A DNA stretch of 64,000 nucleotides from Flavobacterium pallidum (GTDB taxonomy: Bacteria; Bacteroidota; Bacteroidia; Flavobacteriales; Flavobacteriaceae), in assembly GCF_003097535.1 (NCBI RefSeq), contig NZ_CP029187.1, positions 868,001 through 932,000 of the forward strand, in the 5' to 3' direction. Both the position numbers and the translations under genes were made by a program. The notes below the pieces were generated by a model. That model made no database searches, had not been told where the DNA came from, and saw nothing but the letters and a program-made list of their open reading frames with translations. Position 1 is the first letter of the stretch. Every line of letters begins with the position of its first letter. This document shows, piece after piece, positions 17,734 through 25,431 of the stretch.

Positions 17734-19206
17734 TTAATTTTTTTGTTTGTATGCGTCTAAAGTGGCGTATTTTTCGGTTTTGTATATTTTTTCAATCATG
17801 GAAAACACCTTATTCCTGAAAACGAGGCCCAAAATGCCCATTGCGGCCACAAAAACAAGTCCTAAATCCGGGCTGTAAATCGCGGATCCAAGGAAATAAA
17901 GCAGTATCGGCAGTAATAATTTCGGCATCGAAATGAGCATCGTTTTTACATTAAACGCTTTCTTGTCCCCAAAAGCACCTTTGGTGCTTGACAGGTCTAT
18001 AGGTGTTTTTGTAAATGCCCCGCCGAGCAGCACCAGGTGCGAATTGAACCCAATGTTGAAAATAGCGCCCACCACAATCATCATGTAAATGTGCCATCCG
18101 AAATACAGGTAAAACGAGGCCAGCAAGGTGGAAACACAGGTTGCGATTACGATCAGCCACCATTTCGCCTGCAGGTATCCTTTATAGGGGATGTTCTGTG
18201 TCATCATTAACGGATAATAGGAACTGTCCCAGCTCGGCACGAACTGCCCGAAAGTGAACAGGAACCCACCCGTTACAAAGATCCCGGCAAACATGTGCAT
18301 CACCGGATTGTCATACGTTTCAATCCCTCCGGAGAAAAACAACAGTCCGTAAAACAGGAACAATACACTCATCATGACCGTAGTCTTGGAGCGTTTGTTG
18401 CGCTTGATCAGCCTGATGTCATTTTTCATAAATGTCCCTATGGTCCCGAATTGGTTAAGCCAGTCAAACTGCTCCGTTTTCGCCACAGCATGTTTTGCGG
18501 CAAGTCCGGCATCGAGGTACAGGTTTTTCATCAGGTATTTGTGTGTGATGATATATAACGCCGCCACGGCGGCCAATGGCAACGCAAACATCCAGCCTGA
18601 AGTGTACAACCCATCAAAAAATACTGCCGTATAGGCCGTGATATCAAACAAATCATAATATTGCGAAGCGCCTAAAGCCGCAACAACCACAAGGAAAATC
18701 GCAAAAAGGTTGTCCTTGTTATTCAGCAGGATGTTCAGGAAGTTGTTGCAATATAAAAGGCACAAGATGGACAAATGCCACAGCAGCACGCCGCTTACAT
18801 CATAACCTTCCCTTAAAAGCACAATAGTAAACGGCACAAAAAGGAAAGCGTGGATCAGGTTAAAAAAAGACAGCATCGTTTTGCCGATAGAAAAATTGAC
18901 GATTATCGGCCTTTTTATGGGCAATATCAGCATCGGACGTATGTTCATCACGGGGATTTTCTGCAGCAGCAGCCTGATAATCAAGTCAAAAATAAAATAA
19001 TAGACAATCATTTTATTGAGGAGCGTCAGCGGATCAAGCTTCATTTCATCGCGCACGGCATAAAATCCTCCGATACCCGCTAAAAGAAATATCGAAATCA
19101 TGTAAATCGCCATAAATCCCATGAAGATCTTCAGCGCAAGGTTCGTCGCGAAGGAAGCCGACCTTATGAACGACTTCCATTCGAGGTAAAGAAATTTTCC
19201 AATCAT
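17734..19206 (-). CDS. DUF5687-type ABC transporter permease
   Basis: 490 residues with about 10-12 hydrophobic segments. The N-terminus MIGKFLYLEWKSFIRSASFATNLALKIFMGFMAIY is typical of ABC-2-like permeases. I recognise the family as DUF5687, found in Bacteroidota next to an ATPase. It forms the membrane pore for the ATPase encoded just downstream. Cargo cannot be read from the sequence. Confidence 0.82.
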   Translation of the reverse strand: MIGKFLYLEWKSFIRSASFATNLALKIFMGFMAIYMISIFLLAGIGGFYAVRDEMKLDPLTLLNKMIVYYFIFDLIIRLLLQKIPVMNIRPMLILPIKRPIIVNFSIGKTMLSFFNLIHAFLFVPFTIVLLREGYDVSGVLLWHLSILCLLYCNNFLNILLNNKDNLFAIFLVVVAALGASQYYDLFDITAYTAVFFDGLYTSGWMFALPLAAVAALYIITHKYLMKNLYLDAGLAAKHAVAKTEQFDWLNQFGTIGTFMKNDIRLIKRNKRSKTTVMMSVLFLFYGLLFFSGGIETYDNPVMHMFAGIFVTGGFLFTFGQFVPSWDSSYYPLMMTQNIPYKGYLQAKWWLIVIATCVSTLLASFYLYFGWHIYMMIVVGAIFNIGFNSHLVLLGGAFTKTPIDLSSTKGAFGDKKAFNVKTMLISMPKLLLPILLYFLGSAIYSPDLGLVFVAAMGILGLVFRNKVFSMIEKIYKTEKYATLDAYKQKN

Positions 19207-19255
19207 GTAGTTTTGGTTTTGGTTATTGGGAGTGAGTTGCTAAAATAAGAAAATG

Positions 19256-19953
19256 TTACACTTTTGCGACGGAATATTCGGGATACATTTCCGTAAGGTA
19301 GTGTTTTGCCTTTAGCGGAATTAAAACCACGACCACATACACCAGCAGGGAATAGACGACGAGCGATGACGCAGCGATCCACAGTGCCGTATTGCTTTGA
19401 AAAACCGTACTGTCGTACATCCTGCTAACGGCCTGCAGCGGAAAAAAAAGAAACGCCGAAATGCTCCCGTAACGGTTGATGATATCTTCAAAAAGCCATT
19501 TTTTTTCAGGTTTTGCCTTGTTCCGGTTCCGGATTGCGGCTGCAATAATTTTGATGTACAAAATAAGGGTAATGCCCAAAAGCAACGTTGCGAAGTGATT
19601 TCTCGCCAAAGGATTAGTTTCAGTACATAAAACAACAGCACTACCGCCATTGCCGACAAGGCGATTTTAGGGAGTTTGAAAAACGTGACGAAGTGCTTCC
19701 ACACCATTTTATGGTATTTTTTCGTCAAAGCGGCCTGCCTGCTTTCGATGACATCCATAAACCCGAAAATGCCGAACTTCCTGAACTCGGCCTGCAGCGC
19801 GTGATCGAAGGTTAGTGTTGGATTTTCAGCCATCACCGCTTCAATAGCGTTGGCGAGGTGGTCTACGAGTTCCGACTGTACGTCGTAATATTCCACGTAA
19901 TGTTGTTTGGTGAAATCGTAAAGATGCTGTATTTGCTGGTCGTTGAGTGTCAT
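19256..19953 (-). pseudogene. frameshifted membrane protein of the PadR operon (HAAS-like N-terminus)
   Basis: The first frame runs from ATG 19953 and is homologous in its start to the upstream gene (DVQSELVDHLANAIEAVM against DIRSEMTDHIATAIEAEM). Near 19615-19625 hydrophobic sequence (VVLLFYVL) turns to unlikely residues, while the frame shifted by one base continues with ETNPLARNHFATLLLGITLILYIKI and further membrane segments to 19256. One missing base near 19622 would restore a protein of about 230 residues. It is either a true null mutation, a phase-variable site or a sequencing error. The start overlaps the previous stop as ATGA. Confidence 0.75.
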
Positions 19954-20579
19954 TTTACTATAGCTGTAAGGTAAATTTTGTTGGTGTAAAACTGCCTGAG
20001 GTTGTACAGGGTGTAAAATATATATCCGATACTGATATAGCTGCTTATGGCAATGCCTACCGCGCTGAAGTCTTCAGAGAATAGCGTCAGGAAATACGAA
20101 GCCTGGTATAAGCTTGCCATCAGAAACCCGCTTCTTTCAATATAATAAAACCGCTTTTTGGTAACGGCATACACCAGCAGTTGGGGAGAAAGGACAATGG
20201 CCATCCAAATGAGCGGAAAGATATAAAAACTGCCATCCATGCTAAAAGCCTCGGTTTGCGAACGGAAAGTTACCGTCAGTAGAAAGAAATTCAGCAAGGC
20301 AAAAACAATCATCCAGGGTTTTTTCAAAAAGTCGAAATAGTGCCTTGCGACCACCATCGACGAAGTCCCGTTGCGCCTGTTCATTTTCATCAGCTCTTTC
20401 TTATGCTGTACCATGTAATCTTTGAATAAGATAAGGAACTCCCCGCCGGTTTCGGTCATTTCCGCCTCGATTGCTGTTGCGATGTGGTCGGTCATTTCAG
20501 AGCGTATGTCTGCATAAATCACGTCTGAATTCCTCAGGTATTTGTCGATAAATTCAATGTTTTCAGGTGTGAGCGCCAT
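19950..20579 (-). CDS. membrane protein partnered with a PadR regulator (HAAS/DUF1700-like)
   Basis: 209 residues. The N-terminal 45 residues form a soluble helical unit (YADIRSEMTDHIATAIEAEM) like the HAAS-type domains that accompany PadR regulators. About four membrane segments follow from residue 90. Its start shares one base with the padR stop (TGATG). It is paralogous to the frameshifted gene downstream. Function is unknown; by analogy it may be a membrane signalling or stress protein controlled by PadR. Confidence 0.75.
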   Translation of the reverse strand: MALTPENIEFIDKYLRNSDVIYADIRSEMTDHIATAIEAEMTETGGEFLILFKDYMVQHKKELMKMNRRNGTSSMVVARHYFDFLKKPWMIVFALLNFFLLTVTFRSQTEAFSMDGSFYIFPLIWMAIVLSPQLLVYAVTKKRFYYIERSGFLMASLYQASYFLTLFSEDFSAVGIAISSYISIGYIFYTLYNLRQFYTNKIYLTAIVK

Positions 20580-20914
20580 CAGAATTCAAGGTTTGGTTTT
20601 ACTAATGTCTGCATGTTCCTTATAAAAGACTCGAGTTCCGAAAGCAGGTTTTGCGTTTCGGCAGTGCCTTTTGATGTCAGCCGGTAATACTTGCGCGGGC
20701 GGTTGCCTACTTTCTCGAATTCGACTTCAAGCAATCCATCGGCTTCGAGCTTATGTAATGCCGGATAAAGCGCGCCTTCGGTAATATTGAGTTCGCCGGT
20801 GGTGATCGCTTTCACCTTTTGGGTAATCTCATAACCATACATCCTGCCATTTTCCTGCAGCAGTTTCATGATGATGGTGGTGAGGCTTCCTTTATATAAT
20901 TGGGAGTTTTTCAT
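20579..20914 (-). CDS. PadR family transcriptional regulator
   Basis: 111 residues, winged-helix. The conserved pattern is clear: YKGSLTTIIMKLLQENGRMYGYEITQKV, then LNITEGALYPALHKLEADGLLEVE and GNRPRKYYRLTSKG. It lacks a large effector domain and should act as a small dimer that releases DNA on ligand or stress. It heads the operon with the two membrane proteins and faces the reductase gene across a gap carrying a dyad (20953-20973). Confidence 0.93.
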   Translation of the reverse strand: MKNSQLYKGSLTTIIMKLLQENGRMYGYEITQKVKAITTGELNITEGALYPALHKLEADGLLEVEFEKVGNRPRKYYRLTSKGTAETQNLLSELESFIRNMQTLVKPNLEF

Positions 20915-20936
20915 AGTGGTAAAATTACGAGGCTAA

Positions 20937-20973
20937 TATACATAAGATTTTTATACATAAACAAATTATGTAT
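20937..20973. promoter_or_regulatory. candidate PadR operator
   Basis: ATACATAA (20953-20960) and TTATGTAT (20966-20973) form a perfect 8-bp dyad with a 5-bp spacer. TATACATAA also occurs at 20937-20945, 15 bp ahead of the second copy at 20952-20960. The dyad overlaps a TTTG that could be the padR -33 element. Autoregulation is inference. Confidence 0.5.
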
Positions 20974-21015
20974 TATAAATTTCAAAAGTAACTTTCACGA
21001 CGCTTTATCGTTTAG

Positions 21016-21023
21016 TATCTTTG
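21016..21023 (+). promoter_or_regulatory. -7 promoter element of the reductase gene
   Basis: TATCTTTG fits TAnnTTTG and lies 17 bp before the ATG at 21041, which also supports that start. Confidence 0.6.
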
Positions 21024-21040
21024 CAAAAAAAGAACTTTAC

Positions 21041-22093
21041 ATGTCCTCATTTTATAAATTACAGATTAAAGAAGTAAAAAGGGAAACTGAAAATGCGGTT
21101 TCCGTACTTTTCAATATCGCTGATGAATTAAAGCCAAACTATAAATTTACCGCCGGGCAATACATCAACCTGAAGCTGACGCTTGACGGAAATGAAATCC
21201 GCCGCGCCTATTCCTTATGCTCTTCACCCGACAGCGGCGAATTGCGTATCGCCGTAAAATCTGTAAAAAACGGGACTTTCTCCCCGTTTGCAAACAAGAC
21301 ATTAAAAGCCGGCGACATCCTTGAAGTGGGCACTCCGGAAGGAAAATTTACCTTTGAGCCACAAGCCGGGAAAAGGAAAAATTATGCAGCCTTTGCCGCA
21401 GGAAGCGGGATCACGCCGGTGATGAGCATCCTTAAATCGGTGCTGCTCAGCGAGCCTGACAGTACCTTTGTGCTGGTTTACGGAAATAAGACACCTGCCG
21501 AAACGATCTTCCATCAGGAACTGCACGACCTGCAATTACAATATGTAGGGCGCCTCATGGTGCATTATGTGTACAGCCAGGCAAAAGTGGAAAATGAATT
21601 GTTCGGCCGGATTGAAAAATCCACGGTGAATTTCATCCTGAACAACAAATATAAAAATGTCGCTTTCGATAAATTCTACCTTTGCGGCCCCGAGGAAATG
21701 ATCAACACGGTTTCGAATGTCCTGAAAGAACACAACATCCCTGAAAAGGACATTAAATTCGAGCTTTTTTCCACGACACTTACCAAAGACAATATCGACC
21801 ATCCGCTCGAAGGCCATACGAAAATCACCGTGCTTGTCGACGACGAGGAAACGACTTTTGAAATGTCGAAAAAGCAGACGCTGCTTGACGCGGCTTTAAA
21901 ACAAGGTTTGGATGCGCCATATTCCTGCCAGGGCGGCATCTGCAGTAGCTGTCTCGCCAGAATCACTTCGGGAACGGCAGAAATGAAGAAAAACGCCATA
22001 CTTACCGACAGTGAAATTGCCGACGGATTGATCCTGACATGCCAGGCACATCCTACTTCTGCAGAAATTTACGTGAATTACGACGACGTTTAG
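21041..22093 (+). CDS. ferredoxin-NADP reductase-type flavoprotein with C-terminal 2Fe-2S domain (PaaE-like)
   Basis: 350 residues from ATG 21041; an upstream in-frame extension to 20900 crosses the promoter and is rejected. FAD-binding motif RRAYSLCSS, NAD(P)-binding GSGITPVMSILKS and FYLCGPEEM are in order. The C-terminal plant-type ferredoxin domain has Cys ligands in CQGGICSSC and LTCQAHP. It passes electrons from NAD(P)H through FAD to 2Fe-2S and then to an oxygenase or desaturase. PaaE is the nearest relative by layout, but no paaABCD genes are here, so the partner is unknown. Confidence 0.93.
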   Translation: MSSFYKLQIKEVKRETENAVSVLFNIADELKPNYKFTAGQYINLKLTLDGNEIRRAYSLCSSPDSGELRIAVKSVKNGTFSPFANKTLKAGDILEVGTPEGKFTFEPQAGKRKNYAAFAAGSGITPVMSILKSVLLSEPDSTFVLVYGNKTPAETIFHQELHDLQLQYVGRLMVHYVYSQAKVENELFGRIEKSTVNFILNNKYKNVAFDKFYLCGPEEMINTVSNVLKEHNIPEKDIKFELFSTTLTKDNIDHPLEGHTKITVLVDDEETTFEMSKKQTLLDAALKQGLDAPYSCQGGICSSCLARITSGTAEMKKNAILTDSEIADGLILTCQAHPTSAEIYVNYDDV

Positions 22094-22101
22094 GAAAGTT
22101 A

Positions 22102-22126
22102 GCAGTCGCAGTTTTCAGTATGCAGT
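22102..22126. repeat. CAGTCGCAGTT-type repeat, left copy
   Basis: CAGTCGCAGTT (22103-22113) and nearby CAGTATGCAGTTGCCAG occur between the two convergent genes. The reverse complement of the 11-mer is at 22968-22978, on the other side of the DUF3050 gene. Confidence 0.55.
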
Positions 22127-22132
22127 TGCCAG

Positions 22133-22942
22133 CTACCGCCCAACGACATTTCTTTCAGCGATTTGACTTAAAGCTCCATCCCAAAGCAACTTTCGTTTTT
22201 TCAGGGATTCGATTGTAGCCTGTTCTGCTTCTTTCCAAAACTGACTTTCCGTACCACAAAGGTTTGATGTCATCTGGATGGCAAGGTGGCTGTGATGGTC
22301 ACCATCAACTTCAATATGCCTTTCGAGATAATACTTAAAGATGGAAATGCTGTTAGGAAAATGTTGGTGGATGTCATTTACGATTGAAATAAACATACCC
22401 GGAATCAGGTCTTCACGCCCGAAGGTAAAAACCGCTGATTGGAGATAATCCTTGTCGCTTTCGATAACCTCAAAAGTATAATTCACAAAATCACGCGCTT
22501 CTTCTGGCGTTCCCGAGGCCGCAAATGCTACTTCCAAATCACCAGAATCCTTCAGCACACTTATAAATTTTCCAATTTCTGAGGTGTCAGCTCCGCACTG
22601 CTGCATAGCATCAAGATACAATTCGAAATGGCTTTTCCGTACACCTTCCGGATCAACATCAGATTCCTCCCCTGCGACAATCTCATTGATCAGGTAACGC
22701 GTTTCAGCATCGCCTTTGGGAAACCAAGGCACACTCGTACAGGTTAAATTATTCTGCAATGCCTTAAGTAAAGACATAAAATCCCAAACCGCATACACGT
22801 GGTATTGCATGAAAATTTTCAGGTCTTCTATATCCTTAATAGCGGCATACACTGGATGGCTGATGATTTCCTGTCGCAATTGCGTGATACTGTCCTGTAT
22901 CTGTTCTATCTCTTTTCTCATATTTTCACTGTTGTCTTTCAT
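22133..22942 (-). CDS. DUF3050 family protein (heme-oxygenase-like fold)
   Basis: 269 residues from ATG 22942; a TTG at 22951 overlaps the GT9 stop and is less likely. The sequence is helical with conserved-looking His/Glu positions (FMQYHVYAVWDFMSLLKALQ near the start, VNDIHQHFP, and EVDGDHHSHLAIQM near residues 220-233). These fit the DUF3050 family, related to the heme-oxygenase/TenA-like helical fold and possibly metal-binding. No function is established. The gene is flanked by inverted copies of a short repeat. Confidence 0.82.
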   Translation of the reverse strand: MKDNSENMRKEIEQIQDSITQLRQEIISHPVYAAIKDIEDLKIFMQYHVYAVWDFMSLLKALQNNLTCTSVPWFPKGDAETRYLINEIVAGEESDVDPEGVRKSHFELYLDAMQQCGADTSEIGKFISVLKDSGDLEVAFAASGTPEEARDFVNYTFEVIESDKDYLQSAVFTFGREDLIPGMFISIVNDIHQHFPNSISIFKYYLERHIEVDGDHHSHLAIQMTSNLCGTESQFWKEAEQATIESLKKRKLLWDGALSQIAERNVVGR

Positions 22943-22947
22943 ACGGC

Positions 22948-23985
22948 TCAAACTGCCAACTGCGACTGAATACTGCTCACTATAACCGAAGGCGCAATCG
23001 TCCGCATGGCATCCTCATACCCTTCCACTTTTTTATTTCCATATACTGATGTCGGGATTTTCGGGAATTGATTGCGGTCGGCGGTCAGGGCGTTTTCCAT
23101 TTTTTGGTTGAAAGGCAAAAATCCTGCATAGGGGTGCGTGGCGCCCCAGAGTGTAATGACTTCCACGCCGAGCATCGCTGCAATATGTGCATTCCCGGAA
23201 TCCATGGAAAGCATGATATCGAGGTGGCTGATGAGCTGCAGTTCCTGTTTGAAATTGATTTTTCCGGCAACGACAATGATGTTCTTCCTGTTTTGGGCAA
23301 ACGCTTCCAGTTTATTTACTTCATCCTTTCCGCCAAAAAGAAAAAGTTTGTGATTGTGGTTTTCAGAAAGTTGGTCAATAACCTGTTGCATCAAATCTGC
23401 AGGGTAGACTTTTGAATCATATTGTGCATAAGGCGCAATACCGATCCATTTTCCTTCTTTTTTTCCGGTTACTGAAAGCAATTCTGAAGTGAATTCCGGT
23501 TTTTGGGGGAATTTCGGGTTTGATAAATTTACCGGAAAACCCAATTGACGGAACACTTCCGCATGGCGTTCGAACATCGTTGGCAACGGCTCGAAGATTT
23601 TATTTTCAGGTCGGATTAATGCTTTTTTTGCGGCGCGGGCTTTATCGACAAATGCCGTTTTTTTGCCGCTTAAAGCAAAAAGGGTTCGGATAATTTTAGA
23701 GCGCAAAACGTTATGTAAGTCGGCAAAAGCGTCGATATTCAATTTTTTCAAATCCCCGAATAACCGCAGCAATCCGAAAAAATCTTTGTGCCGTTGCTTG
23801 TCATCAAACTCGAAAAATGAAAGATTGGGGATGCCGTCAAAAAAAGGCCTGAAGAATGGCCGCGAAATGACCGTAATACTTACTTCGGGATATTGTTGAG
23901 AAAACGCGCGAAGCACAGGTACCGTCATCGCGACGTCACCCATTGCGGAGAGCCTCATTACGGCGATATGTTTGATGGGTTTCAA
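22948..23985 (-). CDS. glycosyltransferase family 9 (heptosyltransferase-like)
   Basis: 345 residues using the TTG at 23985, which gives MKPIKHIAVMRLSAMGDVAMTVPVL, the family N-terminus; ATG 23958 is the alternative. A longer frame to 24054 adds Pro/Ser/Asp repeats encoded by an intergenic repeat and is rejected. The C-terminal donor-site region includes GIAPYAQYDSKVYP and MDSGNAHIAAMLGVEVITLWGATHP. GT9 enzymes add heptose or related sugars to the LPS core from the cytoplasmic side. The last residues SIQSQLAV are encoded by a short dispersed repeat. It pairs with the DUF4254 gene upstream. Confidence 0.93.
   Translation of the reverse strand: MKPIKHIAVMRLSAMGDVAMTVPVLRAFSQQYPEVSITVISRPFFRPFFDGIPNLSFFEFDDKQRHKDFFGLLRLFGDLKKLNIDAFADLHNVLRSKIIRTLFALSGKKTAFVDKARAAKKALIRPENKIFEPLPTMFERHAEVFRQLGFPVNLSNPKFPQKPEFTSELLSVTGKKEGKWIGIAPYAQYDSKVYPADLMQQVIDQLSENHNHKLFLFGGKDEVNKLEAFAQNRKNIIVVAGKINFKQELQLISHLDIMLSMDSGNAHIAAMLGVEVITLWGATHPYAGFLPFNQKMENALTADRNQFPKIPTSVYGNKKVEGYEDAMRTIAPSVIVSSIQSQLAV
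22961..22985. repeat. CAGTCGCAGTT-type repeat, right copy (inverted)
   Basis: AACTGCGACTG (22968-22978) with neighbouring AACTGCCAACTG. It lies inside the 3' end of the GT9 gene. Confidence 0.5.
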
Positions 23986-23989
23986 GGTT

Positions 23990-24058
23990 AAAGGGTCAGG
24001 GTCAGGGCTTGGGCTTGGGTATACTGGTTTCTTGTGCCTTGTACCCTGCGCCATGTAC
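23990..24058. repeat. low-complexity intergenic repeat (CAGGG / GTACC type), copy 2
   Basis: Tandem GTCAGG and CTTGGG units are followed by TTGTGCCTTGTACCCTGCGCCATGTACCTA. The order matches 8382-8452. Confidence 0.65.
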
Positions 24059-24664
24059 CTATTTTTTATTCTGGTACAACACTGGATTCAAATCGTCGTC
24101 GTTGTACATCTTCATTTGTTTGTACACTTTCATGAACTTGTCGCCGTTTTCGATATCTTTCAGTAAATCATCGATGGCTGTTGATAAATCTGTGCGCTGC
24201 TCCAGCAAAACATTGAGTTTTTCCTGACATTTGTCGCGGTGTTCCTGCGTGGCTTCCCCGCGGGTGGCTTCTTCCTGCATGTGGTAGATCTTCAATGCCA
24301 GGATGGACAACCTGTCAAACGCCCAGGCCGGGCTTTCAGAATTGATTTTTGCGGTTTCTTTTACCTTGACACCGCTGTATTTCTGTAAAAAATAACTGTC
24401 GATGTATTCTACCATGTCCGTACGCTCCTGATTTGACGCGTCAATCCTTCTTTTCAATGTTAAAGCTGCAACGGGATCAATTTGCGGATCACGGATGATG
24501 TCTTCAAAATGCCATTGCACGGTATCGATCCAGTTTTTCATGTACAACAAATGTTCGAATTTATCTTTCGGGTACGGATTGTTTATCGGCTGGTCCACGC
24601 TGTCAAACTGGTGGTAGTCCCTGATACTTTGCTCGAAAACGGAATAGGCTAGTTTTGAAAACAT
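24059..24664 (-). CDS. DUF4254 family protein
   Basis: 201 residues from ATG 24664; the longer TTG start at 24685 falls within the promoter. The protein is helical and charged, with motifs such as HFEDIIRDPQIDP, ALTLKRRIDASNQERTDMVEYID and AWAFDRLSILALKIYHM. I recognise it as DUF4254, a Bacteroidota family often next to a GT9 gene, as here. No enzymatic residues are known; a role in LPS core or lipid sugar assembly is inferred from context only. Confidence 0.85.
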   Translation of the reverse strand: MFSKLAYSVFEQSIRDYHQFDSVDQPINNPYPKDKFEHLLYMKNWIDTVQWHFEDIIRDPQIDPVAALTLKRRIDASNQERTDMVEYIDSYFLQKYSGVKVKETAKINSESPAWAFDRLSILALKIYHMQEEATRGEATQEHRDKCQEKLNVLLEQRTDLSTAIDDLLKDIENGDKFMKVYKQMKMYNDDDLNPVLYQNKK

Positions 24665-24682
24665 ATTTTTGATTTTAAAAGG

Positions 24683-24690
24683 CAAAGATA
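24683..24690 (-). promoter_or_regulatory. -7 promoter element of the DUF4254-GT9 operon
   Basis: Minus strand TATCTTTG, 18 bp before the ATG at 24664. It shows that the ATG, not the TTG at 24685, is the start. Confidence 0.65.
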
Positions 24691-24718
24691 CTTTTTATAC
24701 TTTTACGTTTTGAAAAAA

Positions 24719-24774
24719 AGTCCGAAAGTCCGAAAGTCCGAAAGTCCGAACCCTGTACCCTAAACCCTGCACCA
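24719..24774. repeat. AGTCCGAA tandem repeat and CCCTGTACCC block upstream of upp
   Basis: AGTCCGAA occurs four times head to tail (24719-24750), then CCCTGTACCCTAAACCCTGCACC, which resembles the repeats at 8382 and 23990. It ends just before the upp ATG, so it is in the upp leader. Confidence 0.8.
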
Positions 24775-24777
24775 CTT

Positions 24778-25431
24778 ATGCAAATCCACTACATATCCGA
24801 AGCCAACAGCGTCCTGAATCATTTCCTGGGCCAGATTCGAAACATACATGTGCAGAAAGACAGTATGCGTTTCCGCAGGAATATTGAGCGTATCGGGGAA
24901 ATCATGGCATATGAGCTCAGTAAGGACCTGGTGTATAAAAATGTGGAGATCACAACGCCTTTAGGGATTAAGAAAACGACTGAAATCGCAAATGAACTGG
25001 TGTTGTGTTCGATCCTGCGCGCGGGTTTGCCATTGCATTTGGGATTTTTAAATTATTTTGATGCGGCGGAAAACGGATTTGTTTCAGCCTATCGTCACCA
25101 CCACAATAACGGCGATGATTTTACCATCAAGGTGGAATACCAGGCCGTCCCGAATATCGAAGATAAAACGTTATTGCTCATCGATCCGATGCTTGCTACA
25201 GGACATTCGATGGTGGCGGTTTTCAATACGCTCCTGGAAAAAGGCAACCCAAAGGAAATCCATATTGCCGTCGTGATTGCCGCTCCTGAAGGCGTGGCTT
25301 ACTTAAAGGACCAGTTGCCTGACAACTGTCATTTATGGGTCGCCACTCTGGATGAAAAACTCAACGGGAAAAACTACATTGTCCCAGGATTGGGCGATGC
25401 CGGCGATCTGGCTTACGGCAGTAAATTATAA
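24778..25431 (+). CDS. upp: uracil phosphoribosyltransferase
   Basis: 217 residues. The PRPP-binding loop is LLIDPMLATGHSM, the uracil-binding C-terminus is PGLGDAGDLAYGSK, and the R-A-G stretch (LCSILRAGLPLHLG) is present. The enzyme makes UMP from uracil and PRPP in pyrimidine salvage. It converges on the DUF6427 gene with a 6-bp overlap of ends. Its leader contains an unusual 8-bp tandem repeat. Confidence 0.97.
   Translation: MQIHYISEANSVLNHFLGQIRNIHVQKDSMRFRRNIERIGEIMAYELSKDLVYKNVEITTPLGIKKTTEIANELVLCSILRAGLPLHLGFLNYFDAAENGFVSAYRHHHNNGDDFTIKVEYQAVPNIEDKTLLLIDPMLATGHSMVAVFNTLLEKGNPKEIHIAVVIAAPEGVAYLKDQLPDNCHLWVATLDEKLNGKNYIVPGLGDAGDLAYGSKL

Noticed and set aside
20900..21040. N-terminal extension of the reductase
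   Set aside because: It crosses the TATCTTTG promoter and the padR control region and is not family-like.
24719..24750. CRISPR-like array
   Set aside because: The AGTCCGAA units are 8 bp and directly joined with no spacers.
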